A stretch of DNA of 64,000 nt, taken from assembly GCA_028671895.1 (NCBI GenBank), contig JAPMAC010000197.1, forward strand, positions 4,593,001-4,657,000. Reading direction: 5' to 3'. The stretch comes from Oenanthe sinensis. Lineage: Eukaryota > Streptophyta > Magnoliopsida > Apiales > Apiaceae. Each line of letters opens with the position of its first letter. Within the stretch, counting starts at the first letter, position 1. The position numbers and the translations under genes were made by a program. The notes beneath the pieces were generated by a model that saw only the letters and a list, made by a program, of their open reading frames with translations, searched no databases and was not told where the DNA came from. Of this stretch, positions 41,211-53,614 are shown piece after piece.

Positions 41211-42721
41211 TGTTAGGTCCAAATGTGTTGTAGAGGGGGGGGGGTGAATACAACTTTTTACGATTTAAGGAATATGAGAAGCAATGAGAAGCAATAAATA
41301 TTATGTAATAAATCAACACAGAATTTCAAGAATATATCGTTATATTCATTGAAGGATTTGCTACAACATTCATTACAATAGTACAACAGAAGTAAAGAGA
41401 GAGGAGTAAATGATACTAAGCTCTGTGAATATACTCCCTCTCTATTACAAGTGTTTTTCTCAATATTGCTTTACATTGCGTTCTATGCTCTTTTTTTTTG
41501 AAATGTTACACAAGTACTTCTATTTATACTACTTTGTAATCTATGACTTGTAGACTTGATCTTGTCCTTTTTGTGTACGTGGCCCAATCAGGACTCGTTA
41601 ACAAAAAGTACTTTCCCAACCACTCTGGATCAACCGTTCACAATAAGCCACTTGTCCCTTGAACATTAAATGCTACATATCGACCTGCATCTCGATCTCG
41701 GCCTGGACCCATCTCGATCTCGATCAGTGTAAATCTCGATCTCGATCTATGAAAATCTCGATCTCGATCTATGAGAATCTCGATCTCGATCTGCCGTGGA
41801 CAGAGATTTGCCTTGCCATGTTTTATCTTTAATGATCAATCTCGATCCGCATCTCGATCTGCCGTGGATCGACATTTGCCTTGCAATGTTTTACCTTTAA
41901 TAATCAATCTCGATCCGCATCTCGATCTGTTGTGGATCGACATTTGTCTTGGCAAATATGCACTCATCGAATGTTGACTTTCTTTAGTGACTAATTGTGG
42001 ATTAACCTTTATGAGCAAGTTTCCTTAGCTTCTTCAATATTCTTCAACAAGCTCTTGAACAAGGATCTCTACTACTGACATAAACTTGCTATCAATGTCC
42101 TGACACTTGATGCAACGGTCTGGTTCATAAGTGACTAGTCTTGATAGGGTTCTTGCTTCTGAATAGATTACCATGTTCAATTGGTAATGTGGCTTCCCAA
42201 TAAGTGGTTCGAACATTAACTGTTAATAAACAATGTAACTTCACTAGAATTTTTTCTGGTACTTCGACAACGTCTTCATTACTACTACAATCTTGAATAC
42301 TTCATTCTCTGTTCTTCACTGATTGTCAGTGAGTATAACTTCAAGACTGTAGTTGTCTTCTTTAACCTTTGTCTTTACCATGTCTTCAATTCTTCTAGAT
42401 TCCTATGCTTCAAACACTGTCTATCTTCAATCAATGCTGTTACACTGAAATCTTTTAGTGGCACTGCTATACTGAATCTTCAACACTTTTGAAACCCTGA
42501 AAGTCTTTAAACATTATTCTTCACTGAGGCATGAACATATAAATGAACTTCTTTCAGTGGCCTGTAGTAGACTTCAAAACTTCTTCTAATGTCTTGATTC
42601 ACTATATTTGCCTTGTCTTCATGTCTTGCTAATTTCTGTGTAATCGTAGTATTATTTACTTGTCCTGTTCTAGTGTTGAGTTATCACCATTACTATTTAT
42701 ACAGCTTCGTCGTTTCCAACA
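41211..42721 (-). mobile_element. Family F solo LTR, 1,511 bp
   Basis: It is bounded by TGTTAGGTCC...CCAACA and a perfect 5-bp duplication GTTGC (41,206-41,210 and 42,722-42,726). On the minus strand it reads TGTTGGAAACGACGAAG...GGACCTAACA. A TATAAATA box lies near 41,525, followed by the same leader as 637-780 at the window start. There is no internal region. It splits a family A LTR, whose sequence is continuous once it is removed. Confidence 0.93.
41685..41945. repeat. ATCTCGATCTCGATCT array in family F solo LTR
   Basis: Repeated ATCTCGATCTCGATCTATGA units at about 30 bp pass into longer units with GCCGTGGATCGACATTTGCC at 59-66 bp. This array occupies the place where the family F LTR at 1-912 has GTAGAAnTTCTAC units. 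Confidence 0.9.
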
Positions 42722-43312
42722 GTTGCCTATCAACGAATAACAGAAAATCAAATTACAATAGAAATAAAATTCATAATTATTAGTTAACAGTTTCCTTCTG
42801 AAATTCTATTTCCTTCCCATAACATATCTGCAATATAATTGTCTTTATTTTCGAAACTTCCCCTTTCTGTTGATCACCTTCTAAATATAACTTCGGATTT
42901 ATACACTCTGAAAATCTCCAGACTCTGATGATCTACAGTCTCTGACAGACTATAGACTCTGATAGTCTATAGACTCTGATCAACTCCTAAACTCTGATTT
43001 GCATCCAAACTCTGGTTTCAATTCTCTTGAAAATCTTCTAAGTATAAATGACATCTATAAATGAACGTTGACTATCTAGACTCTAATTATAGAAAAGTTC
43101 AGAGACTAGAAAAACTTGTTACAGATAAACTATGCTAGACTCTGTTCTAGTATTTTGTACATCATCAAATAAATATATTTCTAACAATCTCCCCCTATTT
43201 ATACTTTATAAAATATAAACATAAATCAAGGTTTGATGATGTCAAAACTAAATAATGAAACAATTAATCTAGAACAGTACTTAAATAATTTACAAGGAAA
43301 AGAAAATTTCTA

Positions 43313-45065
43313 CCTAACTGATCTTCTCAAAGTCTTTGTTTTTTCTTAGAAATAAGTCCAACATCCTTTCTTCAACAATTGCAGGACACTTGGCTTTCCA
43401 CTCATGGACTAAAATCCAATATAGTGACTCACCCCTTCTCCAAATTTGATCTCTTTTGCTTCAAGTGGCATGTTCTGGTCATCTCCATTTTCATCAACAA
43501 ATTTCAAAGTAAATTTTCCCGTTTATTTATTTGTCTGCCTATGTAGAGTTAGCTTTCAATCAATATCCTTGAACCATTTGTGTGTAACAGCTTCTTTGTT
43601 TCTGTTCACTTCATAAGATATTTGTAAAAGAAACCTAATATACTATAGCTCTTCAACCTTTTTAAAGAAGACGGAGTTTGTTTGACTATCCACCTAATAG
43701 TCCATCCTTCTAGAAAATATACTACCATTTCATTTTTCATCTTTTATGTGTCTCACTGACCTCCTTGCATCTTTCTTTCAAACACATTATAAAAAATCTG
43801 AGCAGACAACACATTGTTCAAGTGTTTTGTGTGATCTTCTCAAATTGCTTATCCGTCAAGGATTGAGGATCCTTTGTTAAAGTAGAAATCCTATCAATAT
43901 CAGACTCTTCAAAGCCTTCAAGCCCTTTCTTCTTCCTGGCTCTCAATTGAAGATTTGATTGACTACATTGCCAGTAGCTAGGTTCTTAAACTTCTTGACT
44001 TTTAGTTGTATCAGAGTCTGACCTCTTTTTTTGCTTATCAGAGTCTGTCTTGGGCCCTGATTTCTCATGTACAGTCCCTGACTGGTGTGTTTGAGGAGCA
44101 GCACTCCAGACTGTTTTTGTTGCACACCACCAGGTCTCCTAAGACCATAAGAACCATCTTTATCATCATCACCATCTCTCCTTCTTTTAACTCCCCTTGA
44201 CTTGTCATCCTTACAAGCATCATCCTTATTACTCCCAACTTCTTTCTTCTCCTCCTTTTTGGCATCATCTCCATCTTTGACAACCAAAAGAATTTGTTTT
44301 AGCACTAAGGAGATGTTGGCCTGAGCAGCAATCACATAATCAACTTTGGCAGTAAGAGAATTGACATCATTTTGAAGAGTAGTTTGTTTTGTCTTAAAAT
44401 CAGCCAAGAAATCTTTGACTGCAGCATCCTTGAAGAGTTGAAGAGAGTGCAAAGATTCAAACCGTGTCTTTAACATAGATATGGTATTGTCAACACTGAT
44501 CAATTTTGTGTTGATATGAGAGATATTAGTGACTACATCAGCCAATTGGTTAGCTACATTTTTCATTGCTGCCTTTTTATTAGCTGCTATATCCTTGCTT
44601 TCTTGAATGAGAGAAGCATCTTGTTACTTATTAGGATAATGAACATGCTCTTGAAGAAAATACTTCTTTTCAAAAGCTTTAAGTCTTTCAGATTGATAAA
44701 TAATCAAAATGCTCTTAAAAGTGTCAAAATCACTAATACCATTAGCCCGTGTTGTTTCCCAAGATTGAGGAAAAAACTTGATCAAAATAGTTGGAAGATG
44801 GATTCATCTCCTATTCATATTTAGAGAATGAATCATCAACAGCATCAACAGTCTCAATCTTTGTGATAGAAGGTGTAGACTCTGGTGGTGGAGTAGACTC
44901 TAAAACTACAAAAGGAACTATAGACCCTGACTCCTCCTTAGAGTGATCAGACTCTGTAGACTCTGGAATCCTAGCCTGGATATGCATGATAAATATTAGT
45001 TCTTCTGCTTCAATTGTGTAATCTCAGGTTGAATATGTGGTACATCTACCAAAGCCTCCCTAACT
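43313..45065 (-). pseudogene. C-terminal part of a family A ORF3 (decayed)
   Basis: Collinear with 19,700-21,545 of the young element on the opposite strand. It has an EESGSIVPF segment and NYFDQVF, and the coiled coil at 44,566-44,300 (SHINTKLISVDNTISMLKTR, YVIAAQANISLVLKQILL). The basic cluster RGVKRRRDGDDD is at about 44,180-44,210, and the C-terminus ends near 43,313. Stops and frameshifts break it. The N-terminal two thirds of ORF3 are absent: at about 45,065 it is joined directly to a family C pol fragment. It supports the view that the coiled-coil plus basic segment is a conserved module of this protein. Confidence 0.88.
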
Positions 45066-45532
45066 CTATCTTTCTTAACTAGAGAGTTCATTGTTTTGAA
45101 ATTCAAGTGTGAGAGTTTCTTATGTTATAACCAGCTTTCTTCTGATGAAGCCTTCGAGTAAAAACAGTTTGCTTCATCTTCAGTTCCTGAGTTGAGATCG
45201 GCTACGTACAAGTTTCCTTTCCTTACTCCACGTAAGGCCAGTTTATCGTCTTTAGAATGAGTTATTAAACACTTTTCCTTGATAAAGTTTACTTTGTATC
45301 CTTTATCATAAAAGTGACTGACGCTGAGTAGATTGTGCTTAAGTCCTTCCACAAAAGAGATATTTTTAATGATAGCATTCCCAACATTTAACTTGTCATA
45401 TCCCGTAGTTATTCCTTTGTTGTTATCTACAAAGGTAATGATTGGGCCAGCTCTTTCAATCACGTCTGATAGCAGGGCTCTATCTCCAGTCATATGCCTT
45501 GAAGATCCGCTGTCCAAGATCCATACAACCAT
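45066..45532 (-). pseudogene. Family C protease and pre-integrase start
   Basis: The aspartic protease motif WILDSGSSRHMTGDRALL is followed by GLKHNLLSVSHFYDKGY, and the GAG-pre-integrase start SKASSEESWL, then a stop codon and HKKLSHLNFKTMN. It differs clearly from the family A protease (GDGNKG, SQLEDKG). The homology ends in the pre-integrase region at about 45,065, where family A ORF3 begins. Integrase, RT and RNase H are missing. Confidence 0.85.
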
Positions 45533-45568
45533 GTTTACCTGTTTAACTCCCTGTAAATATCAAATGGA

Positions 45569-47829
45569 TTAAATCATCTTCGGAATATATGTTTCCTTCA
45601 TGACAAGTGATGGAATCGCAGTCCTGGATTTTACGAATTTATTATTGATGTGTTGTCTAGGTGTCATGTTATCTTTACTAGCAATCATGCGTTTGAAATA
45701 TGTAGATATAGCATTAAAAGTACATAACATACAATTTATAACACCACAAGATTTATGGCATACAGCAATAACAGGCATGTTATTCAAATCAATAGGTGTT
45801 TTAACAGTTTCTACTTCAACTTTATTAGTAGTTTTAAAGTTCTCGGTAGAATGATATCTATTATTACTATTCCTACTATTGACAAACTTATTAGGTATGT
45901 TCACATTATTCTTTAAGTCTTTAGAACCTATACCATGATTGGGTGATTTAGAAGTACCCACATCTTTCACTGGTGTCTTAGGTGCATTTCTCTCTTCTTG
46001 GACATTAACTCCTTGCATGTCCCTAACTTCTTCCTCTCTTTTCTTTTCTTCCTCGAGGTCCTCTAACTTCCTTTCATAAAAAATTAATATAGAGCTCTCA
46101 AGGATTGGTTCTGCTATAGGGGTTATGAAAAGAGGTTTAGGTGTGTCTTTAACAACATGTGAGATACCCCTTTCTTCAATACTTTTTCTGAACGGGGTTA
46201 CAGTTCTTTCCTTTTCTACAGATTGATTGTACTCAAAGCCTATTCCAACTTTTCGTTTTATCTCCTGTTGGTCAATTAGGGCTTTTACAATATAAGAGGA
46301 ATTTTTATAGGCTAGACACTTTTTCTTTTCTTCCACTATCTGATTTCTGAGATAGACTTCAACCTTAACATAACAACTGACTCTATTGACTTGAAAAGCT
46401 AAGTCCTCAGTCAACTTGTCATTTCTGGTTTTTAACAATTTTAAAACATCATTCTCATCAATTAAAACTTCATTTTTGAGTATTATTTTCTTAACTCTAT
46501 CTCTTGTATCATCTAGTTCTTTACCTAGCAATTTAAATATTTTAGGGCAAGAGGTACATCTATTCCTCCTTGTCGAGTGAGAGACATTGTTTCTTCAGAT
46601 GAAGCCATAAGAGCAAGATTTCTCAGCTCTTCCTCATCATCGTTGTCTGAGTCATCCCAGCTTTTGTCCTCTCTTAGATAAGACTTTCCTTGATGTTTTT
46701 TCACAAGTGAGTCATACTTTTTCTTGAACTCTTCATAAGACTCTCTTTTATTCCCTTGCTTAGGCTTTTTGCATTCAATTACAAAGTGTCCTAGTTCATT
46801 GCAGTTGAAGCAATGAAACTTGCTTCTATCATCTAAGTTAGTCTTGTAGCAACTTCTTGATACAGCTGTTGAAGAACCTCCTCTTTGAAATCTTCCAAAA
46901 TTTGATTAAACTTTGTAGGAGGGATTCCTTCGAAATCTCATGTTGCTAAACCTCCTGGCAACCATAACTAGAGATTCATCTTCCAGCTGATCTAGTTCTT
47001 CCAAAGAGTAGAATTCACCATCTTCTTATTTATCTGAAGTATGTCCAAATTCTGGAACCATGTACTTCATTGAATTATTTGAAGGTACAGCAGTCTTCAC
47101 TTCCATCTTCTCTGGTGCTTCCACTATCAGTGTTTTGGAGGAACTCAGAACCTTACCTCTGCCATATGTTTCTCTTGTCTGGATCTGCTCTAATTCATAG
47201 GTCTTCAAAACTCCGTAGAGTCTTTCTAGGGCAACATCTTTCATGTCCCTAGACTCCCGGATAGTTGTGATCCTATGTTCCAGATGCTCTAGCAAGGTTA
47301 GCAAAAACTTCTTGTTGACCTCCTAGTTCTGATAATATTTCCCATTGAGGTTGAGCTCGTTTATTAATTTATTCAATCTCTGAAACACCTCAGAGATACC
47401 CTCACCAGGGTAGGATCTAAACTGCTCGTACTGGGAGGTCAGGATCTCCAGTCTATTCTCTCTGACTTCTTTAGTCCCTTCGTTTATTATCTCTATTGTA
47501 TCCTAGATTTGTTTGGCATTTTTACAATTGACCACGTGATTGTACATGATGTAGTCTAGGGATTCTATCAATATGAGTTTGAGATTGTTGTTCAGGGACA
47601 CAACTTCATTTTCTTCGTCTGTGTAGTCAGCTACACTTTTTGGAAACTGTCTGTGAGAAATTACGACTCCATCTACCTCGTGCTCGTGAATAACTATTAT
47701 TGGAGGTTCAACACCGTTGGCCAAAATTAATGCATATTTAGGATTGACAATCCCAATGAATAATATCATTTTATACTTCCATAAATTATAATAATATCTA
47801 TCAAACTGTGGAATTTTAATGCTCATCAC
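45569..47829 (-). pseudogene. Family C gag (broken)
   Basis: The gag of a second SIRE-like family. It starts MMSIKIPQFDRYYYNLWKYKM at 47,829. It continues through CKNAKQI with stop, then the LLEHLEHRITTIRESRDM segment (47,304-47,026). A CCHC knuckle near 46,770-46,810 (CFNCNELGHFVIEC) and a coiled-coil, charged C-terminal part (46,531-45,569: GKELDDTRDRVKKIILKNEVL) complete it. Stops and frameshifts divide the pieces. A second possible Cys-rich segment (CGVINCMLCTFN) lies near its end. The protein was clearly of the same general build as the family A gag, though diverged in sequence. Confidence 0.85.
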
Positions 47830-48029
47830 TTTTTATGTATTCATCTTTAAATAAGATTAAAAATTAAATATTTCAATAAATAATTTTTGACTTCAAATAA
47901 TTTTTGATCAAAAATAATTTTTGGGTAAAACTAATTTCAAATAAAAAATAATTTTTAAGTTTTGTATGAGTTATAGAATATTTGGTTTGGATCTGATATT
48001 AAGAATATCAACCTAGTTCTGATGCCAAT
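47830..48029 (-). other. Leader and primer site of family C element
   Basis: On the minus strand the LTR is followed by ATTGGCATCAGAACTAGG (48,029-48,012), a mutated form of the initiator-tRNA site TTGGTATCAGAGC. About 180 bases of AT-rich leader then lead to gag. No other feature was seen. Confidence 0.7.
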
Positions 48030-49414
48030 TGTTGGTCCATGATATTGTAGAAGGGGGGTTGATCAAAATTTAATCACGGAATATTGGATTTAAAAATATT
48101 ATTTTAATTTCTCACAAAATATTAATTGTGATGAAATACTGTTCAAGTAGAAGATATGATTTTAACTTGAAAAATATTACAAAATTAATACGATGAAAGT
48201 TTATATAACTGTTTAAATGTTTAGAATGATTTTGACATGAATTGTTCTTATTTAACAATTATAATCCAAACTTACATATAAATCTGTGAATATTACAATG
48301 CAGACAAATTTCTGAATTTGAATGTTTTCAACTAACACAAATAATGAAGTGCTCACCTCATATTTATAGAGGATTCCTAAAGTTTGTATGATATTCTAGA
48401 ACATGACATTTTACAGAATTTATTTAAGCATGTATGACATTTTTAACACTTGTATGACTTTTCAGAAAGCTTGGTATGAGTTTCTTAAAATCGGTATGAC
48501 CTTTTGAAAATTCGGTATGACTTTTCTAAAGTCATATTCGGTATGACTTTTAATTAAAAAGTCGGTATGACTTATTTAAATAAATTCGGTATAACTTTCT
48601 CTTCAAAGAATTCAATATGACTTTCTACATGCTGCTTCGGTATTACTTTTTCTAAAGTCATTCGGTATAACTTTTGAAATGAAGCTTCAGTATGACTTTT
48701 ATTCTTTAAATTCGGTATGACTTTTTAATAAGTCTTTTGAATTATATTAAAAGTCATATTAATTCATATCTTTTATAATAAGTTAATTCTAGTTAGTTTA
48801 ATTAAATAATTTATAAATTCAATTCAATTCAATTTGAATTAATTTAATTAAATAAATTAAATAATTAATTTACTTTTGATAGTAGAATTAAAATGCTATC
48901 TTTACTGGTATACTCTTGCTGTCAGCTCTGAAATCTTTCCATCTTTGCTATGTCTTCTGTCATAAAACCACTTAAACTAGATGATGAATATTTATTAATT
49001 TAGTTGACACACAAATGTACTGTCTAGTTCATTTGTGTCATACTATAAAAAATATTATCCATCTTTTAAATTTAAATTGGGGTCTTCTGTCCCTTTTTAG
49101 CTTTACTGTCTTTCCTCTTTGTGTTTTTCTTCTTATGCAATCTTCGTGTAGTAGCCACTAGAAATCTTATGTATCTTCTGAATTTTTCTGAAATACTACT
49201 TCTTTAGTTTTCATTGACGCTTGAACATATTAATGAAATTCTTCCAGTGTTGAGTAGCAATCTCAGAAAAATACTTCTGATAATCTGATTCTTCGTGTCT
49301 AGTTGACTTTCTTCATCTTGATTCATATTATCATATTTATTATTTACTTCTTTTTCTTATCTGAGTTGAGATGTCATCTAATTATTACAAATAGGCCTAG
49401 TCATATGCCTTTCA
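48030..49414 (-). mobile_element. Family C LTR shared by two internal regions
   Basis: 1,385 bp, TGAAAGGCATATGACTAGG...ATGGACCAACA on the minus strand. It is preceded by a polypurine tract (AATAGGGGGAGAT, from 49,427), as a 3' LTR of the ORF3 at 49,641-52,363. It is followed by a primer binding site and gag, as a 5' LTR of the fragment at 45,066-47,829. No target duplication separates the two. A CGGTATGACTTT array lies at 48,470-48,725. It is homologous to the solo LTR at 2,693-4,015. Confidence 0.88.
48470..48725. repeat. CGGTATGACTTT array in family C LTR
   Basis: About nine variants of TCGGTATGACTTTT lie at 20-32-bp intervals. It is the same word as in 3,130-3,360, although spacing and copy number differ. 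Confidence 0.8.
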
Positions 49415-49640
49415 ATCTCCCCCTATTTGTTGTTAAACATTTAACACACAAATTTCTAGAGGTTAACTCAACTAACAACTAAGAAATTAATGCGACATGT
49501 AAGAACTGTAAATAATGAAAAAAAGTTCTGGTTTTATATTTCACAATTTTCCAGATTCATGCTTGTAAGATAAATACAAGATATATGTTCCTCTAAACTG
49601 AACATATATTATAAATTTCTATCTTGACCTATTTAACTCT

Positions 49641-52363
49641 TCAATCTTCAGAAGTATCAACTTCACCTTCTTCTAGGTTTGAACCTTTATGCACAGGTGT
49701 CCTTGGTACCTCTTCAGATTCTGATGTTCCTGTTGTAGTGAATTCTCCATACAACCTTCTTTGTTTTGCCTTTGCTAACTTCCACATCACTTCCTGCTAA
49801 ACAGGATCTATTTCCTTTTCTTCCATACCATATGGCTTATTAGAATCTATCTTCTTCATTTTCCTTACATAAGATGGTATAGATTTTGATAAGCAATAAC
49901 TTCTAATCTTTGCAGCAACATCCAACTTTTCTTGAGTTCTATACCCTTTGGATCTTAACATTTTCTCAACCTCAATCATGTATCTGACAGTATAGCCTTT
50001 TAAAGACTCCTCATCCAACTTCATGATTTGATAGAACTTATTATAAAATCTTATTTCATGAGGATCATGGATGATTTGAAGACTGACGACTCTCGCAAAG
50101 CCCCTGAGTCTGTCTCTTAGAAGCTCATTCTCTTCTGAACTTTTTTTGACTTTATTGAACAAGGTCCATATTACAGATAAAGATCTTTATCGAAAGAATG
50201 CCAAAGAGATTCTGTATGTGCCACTTCTGTTTGTGTAGACCAAGATCTGCCAATCTTCAAGAATGTCATCAACAATACAGTGATATAGTCTACTTCTTCC
50301 TTTAGTGCTTTCATGAAATTGTCAATGCAATCATTAGAATTTTCCAAGCGTTTGATCAATGACTGAAACTTCTTTTCATCAAATGGACCCTTCTAAAGTC
50401 TGTCCATGATCTTTCTGGCAGTATCCCACTTTTCTCCTATCTTCAGATGCACATCTCTTTTCTTTTCTCTTATAGCAACAACCCAAAGATTTTGCTTTTT
50501 CAGATTTGCTTACTTTTTAGCTTGTGCATTTTCCTTGGTTAGAGCCTTCAGTTTCACAGTTTTAGCATGGCTCACCTTGATGTCTTCTTTTAATTTCCTC
50601 ATGGCCTCTTCATAGGTAGGATCAGACTCTTTTTCTTCAAGAAATAAAAATTCCTCATCAAATGCAGTTTGTTCCTCAGCTCTGTAGTAGTCAGGATTGA
50701 ACGAATCATCTACACCACTATCTTCAACATACTGATCTTCATGATAATAATGTTCTTCTGGAACATGTGACTCAAACTGATCTTGATCTTTAGTTGCCTT
50801 TGTCTTTAGTAGCCCCTTCTTCTTCAGCTACTTTTTCCCTTTCTTTCTCCCCCTTAGTTCAGGGATCCTCTACATATTTAGAAGCTTCAATTGATTTAAT
50901 AAGTTTCTCCATGGTCAGATAGACCTGCTTTACCCCTTCATTCAGATGTACCATTCCCTCATCCAGTTTGTTGAATCATTTTGTTGAGATTTCTTCATTT
51001 TCAATAATCGTTTGATTCAAGCTCTTCTCAACATCATCAATTCTTTCGTTTATGTTACTTATGTCCTTCATATCATCATCAATTAGTCTTTGTACTTATT
51101 GGATATCTTTTATCTTCAGGAGAATGCTGGAATTTACATCATTTACTTTTTCTCGCACGATTGTCAGTTGTTCTATTATAGAGGTAGGAGTAGACTTGGT
51201 TTCTGCTTGTACTTTGACTTTTGCTAGCTCAGCTTGAACAATTTGCATTTCCTTCTGGAGAGCTTCCATTTTTTATAATAGTTCACTCTATGTGTGTGTA
51301 CTCACCTAGCTTGCACTCTTTTTTGTTTTACTTATACTATGTGCATGTGTTTCAGTCGGTGTTTACCTCATTTTACTCGTGTTTTGCTCCTGTCCAGATC
51401 CAGATGTTGTACCTGTATATATTACCATAGCTTTTGAAGAGTCGAAATGCTTTTATGATGCCAGTGAAGGCATGTCCACAACAAGATTATCTTGAATTAA
51501 TGCTGTTACTGATGTAGCTCCTCCATGAATGGAGTCCCAACTCCCTCTCAAGAGTGGTTGCCTTTCAAATCCACTAGTGAATAAGAGAACTTCATGGGAA
51601 GAAACTGGATGTAAGAAATCCAGGGGGTCACCACCTCCGACAATCTAATACGTGGCTCATTAGAGTCCGTGGTGCCCCTCAATACCTGTATAGGTAACTG
51701 ATGTTGCACTACATCTAAAATGTCTTGGTCCACTATAAATGTGGAATCTGACAAGTTTGTTTCAAAAACATTTTGCTCTATATTAGTTGTGCCCTCATCT
51801 GATTGTATTTCTGCAAGTGGAGGTCCGCTAGTGTGAGCACTAGCAGTGTGGGTGACTCTTCACAGGATGTCATGGCTGGACGGTGAATTTCAATAAATCC
51901 ACCCAGTTGATCGAGTTTATCCAGGGACTGTTGTATTGCCATTTCAAAGTCCATATCCCAATGAGAGGAAAAGGACAGGTCTGCAATTGTCTCAGGTTCA
52001 TTTCTTGATCTTTTTTATGATGGAGACAGAGCCGCGGGTTCACTCACTGTGATACCTCTACCTCTTTCTTTTCTCACTGGTGTCTTCCTTTTTCTGATTT
52101 GACTCAATGAATTTGAAAAAGAAGAAACTGTTTGGGGCTCTAGCTCATCTTGGGATTGAACCTGTGTATTTTCAGGTTCATAGCCAAAATCTTAAAGTGT
52201 AAAGCCATAATCATAGTCTACCACAGATATATTTACAGATGCACTAAATATATTTATAGGTAAGAAATTAGAAGATAAGGTATCTATTATTACCTATTGT
52301 ACCTCTGCCTCTTGTTCTGCAAGTTGAGCAGCGTCTAGTAAAAGCTGTGCAGAATGCTCAACT
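49641..52363 (-). pseudogene. Family C accessory ORF3 (decayed)
   Basis: The minus strand starts MEVEHSAQLLLDAAQLAEQ at 52,363 and ends with acidic GEVDTSED at 49,641. In between are coding-like pieces with stops. At 51,754-51,548 is MSDSTFIVDQDILDVVQHQL. A coiled-coil-rich block full of K/E lies at about 51,200-50,400. At 50,162-49,797 is KKSSEENELLRDRLRGFARV, FYNKFYQIMKLDEESLKGYTVRYMIEVEKML. It sits just before the polypurine tract and LTR, the place of ORF3 in family A. I see no clear sequence match to the family A N-terminal region. Function unknown. The solo family F LTR (52,369) and the family E LTR (53,615) lie upstream of it. Confidence 0.65.
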
Positions 52364-52368
52364 TCCAT

Positions 52369-53584
52369 TGTAAAGCATAATGTAACATAGTATGTAATAG
52401 TGATATCGATAACTCAACTAAGAAACAAATATAGATAAATAATAATAATATGCAGCACAGGAATCCCGAAGGACATGCAAAAAGAAATCATACATACATC
52501 ATTGTAGAACACTCAAGATGTAAAGTTTACTGAACGACAGCGAGAGAAGTTCATTAATATGTTCAGGCCTCAGCAACAAATAAGTGTTCAGTAGATTCCA
52601 GACTAAAGGCAATGCAATGATTCAAGTACAGTTGTCAAAGGGTTTCAGTGATCAGAAGCAATGGAATAGTCCAAAGTTAATCAGCTGAAACAGAACAGAA
52701 ATCAAGGGAATTCAATTCAGTGTTAGTCGTTTGTGAACCAGATCAGTGCACTAAGCGTCAGCACAACAAAAAAAGAATTTTCTTGGTTAATCAAAAGAAA
52801 ATCAGTTGATCAAGCTAGAAGAGTGAAAACCAAGTAGTTATTACTTCAAGAATTGAAGATATTTATTAAGACAAGTAAAACTACATTTGGTGGTGCCTAT
52901 AAAGGTGAAACATAGTATGAAGCTCAATAAACTTAGGCGCAACAAATAAAGTTGGAAGCTCAAGATTAGCCTAAGTCATGGTTTGTGGCACCTGCATCCA
53001 GTGTGCAGGCACAATAAAGGGTGTAATGGCGCTACAAACATCTCAGGCGCAAGGAAATGTTGAATATGCTAAGGCATTTGTGGCGCCTATATAGGGGAAC
53101 ACTGTATAGGCGCAACAAAAGCACCTGGTGGCGCAACAAACTAATTTAGGTGCAACAAACACTTTAGTGGCGCCTATACACCACTCTTCATGTTCAAGGC
53201 GCAACAAAGGACTTATACAATTGTGGAATTTAATTTCCAAAAGTCTACATAATATATATGGGTTAAATCAAAATGGTCAGTATGGAATATTATTCATTCA
53301 TCATCAACAAAAGAGATACAGACGGGAGCTCCATTAAAGACATACATTTATATCACCCAACTGTACTTTTATTGTTACATTGATTGAACCCATTGAAGCT
53401 AATCATTTGATTAGAAGTGTAGCACCTCAGGGATTTAATAATACATTATTATTTCCCCGAATCTTTGTGTTTCATTAACTGCCATTTTAATATCTCAAGA
53501 ACACAAACACTTAATCCGCAATATAACGAAAAATCTACCACATCATATTCAACCCCCCCTTCTATGATGATTTTGGACCTAACA
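52369..53584 (+). mobile_element. Family F solo LTR, 1,216 bp
   Basis: It starts TGTAAAGCATAATG and ends TTTGGACCTAACA, with a perfect 5-bp duplication TCCAT (52,364-52,368; 53,585-53,589). It shares CGATAACTCAAC, TTTGTGAACCAGATCAG and CTAAGCGTCAG with the LTRs at 40,415 and 41,211. The C-run block ACCCCCCCTTCTATGATGA precedes its end. No internal region remains. Its duplication overlaps the presumed ATG of the family C ORF3. Confidence 0.92.
52890..53220. repeat. GGCGCAACAAA / TGGCGCCTATA array in family F LTR
   Basis: About ten short words, GGCGCAACAAA or its partner TGGCGCCTATA, lie at 20-50-bp spacing in the U3 part. It is a third distinct array in the same LTR family. Confidence 0.85.
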
Positions 53585-53614
53585 TCCATTGACACTTGTT
53601 ATTTCTCAGAACAA

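Larger units (their letters stand above)
40921..43186 (-). mobile_element. Family A 3' LTR (minus), split by a family F solo LTR
   Basis: On the minus strand it begins TGTTAGAAATATATTT at 43,186, directly after AATAGGGGGAGAT, and ends GGGAAAATA at 40,921. Net length without the inserted solo LTR and duplication is about 750 bp, like the 764-767-bp LTRs of the young element. AGACTCTGATAG-type words (42,890-43,010) are its copy of the U3 array. It is the 3' LTR of the ORF3 fragment at 43,313-45,065. Confidence 0.88.

Noticed and set aside
51052..51430. Plus-strand ORFs across 50,400-51,430
   Set aside because: They are reverse complements of the decayed family C ORF3 (K/E-rich sense strand gives F/L/S-rich antisense).
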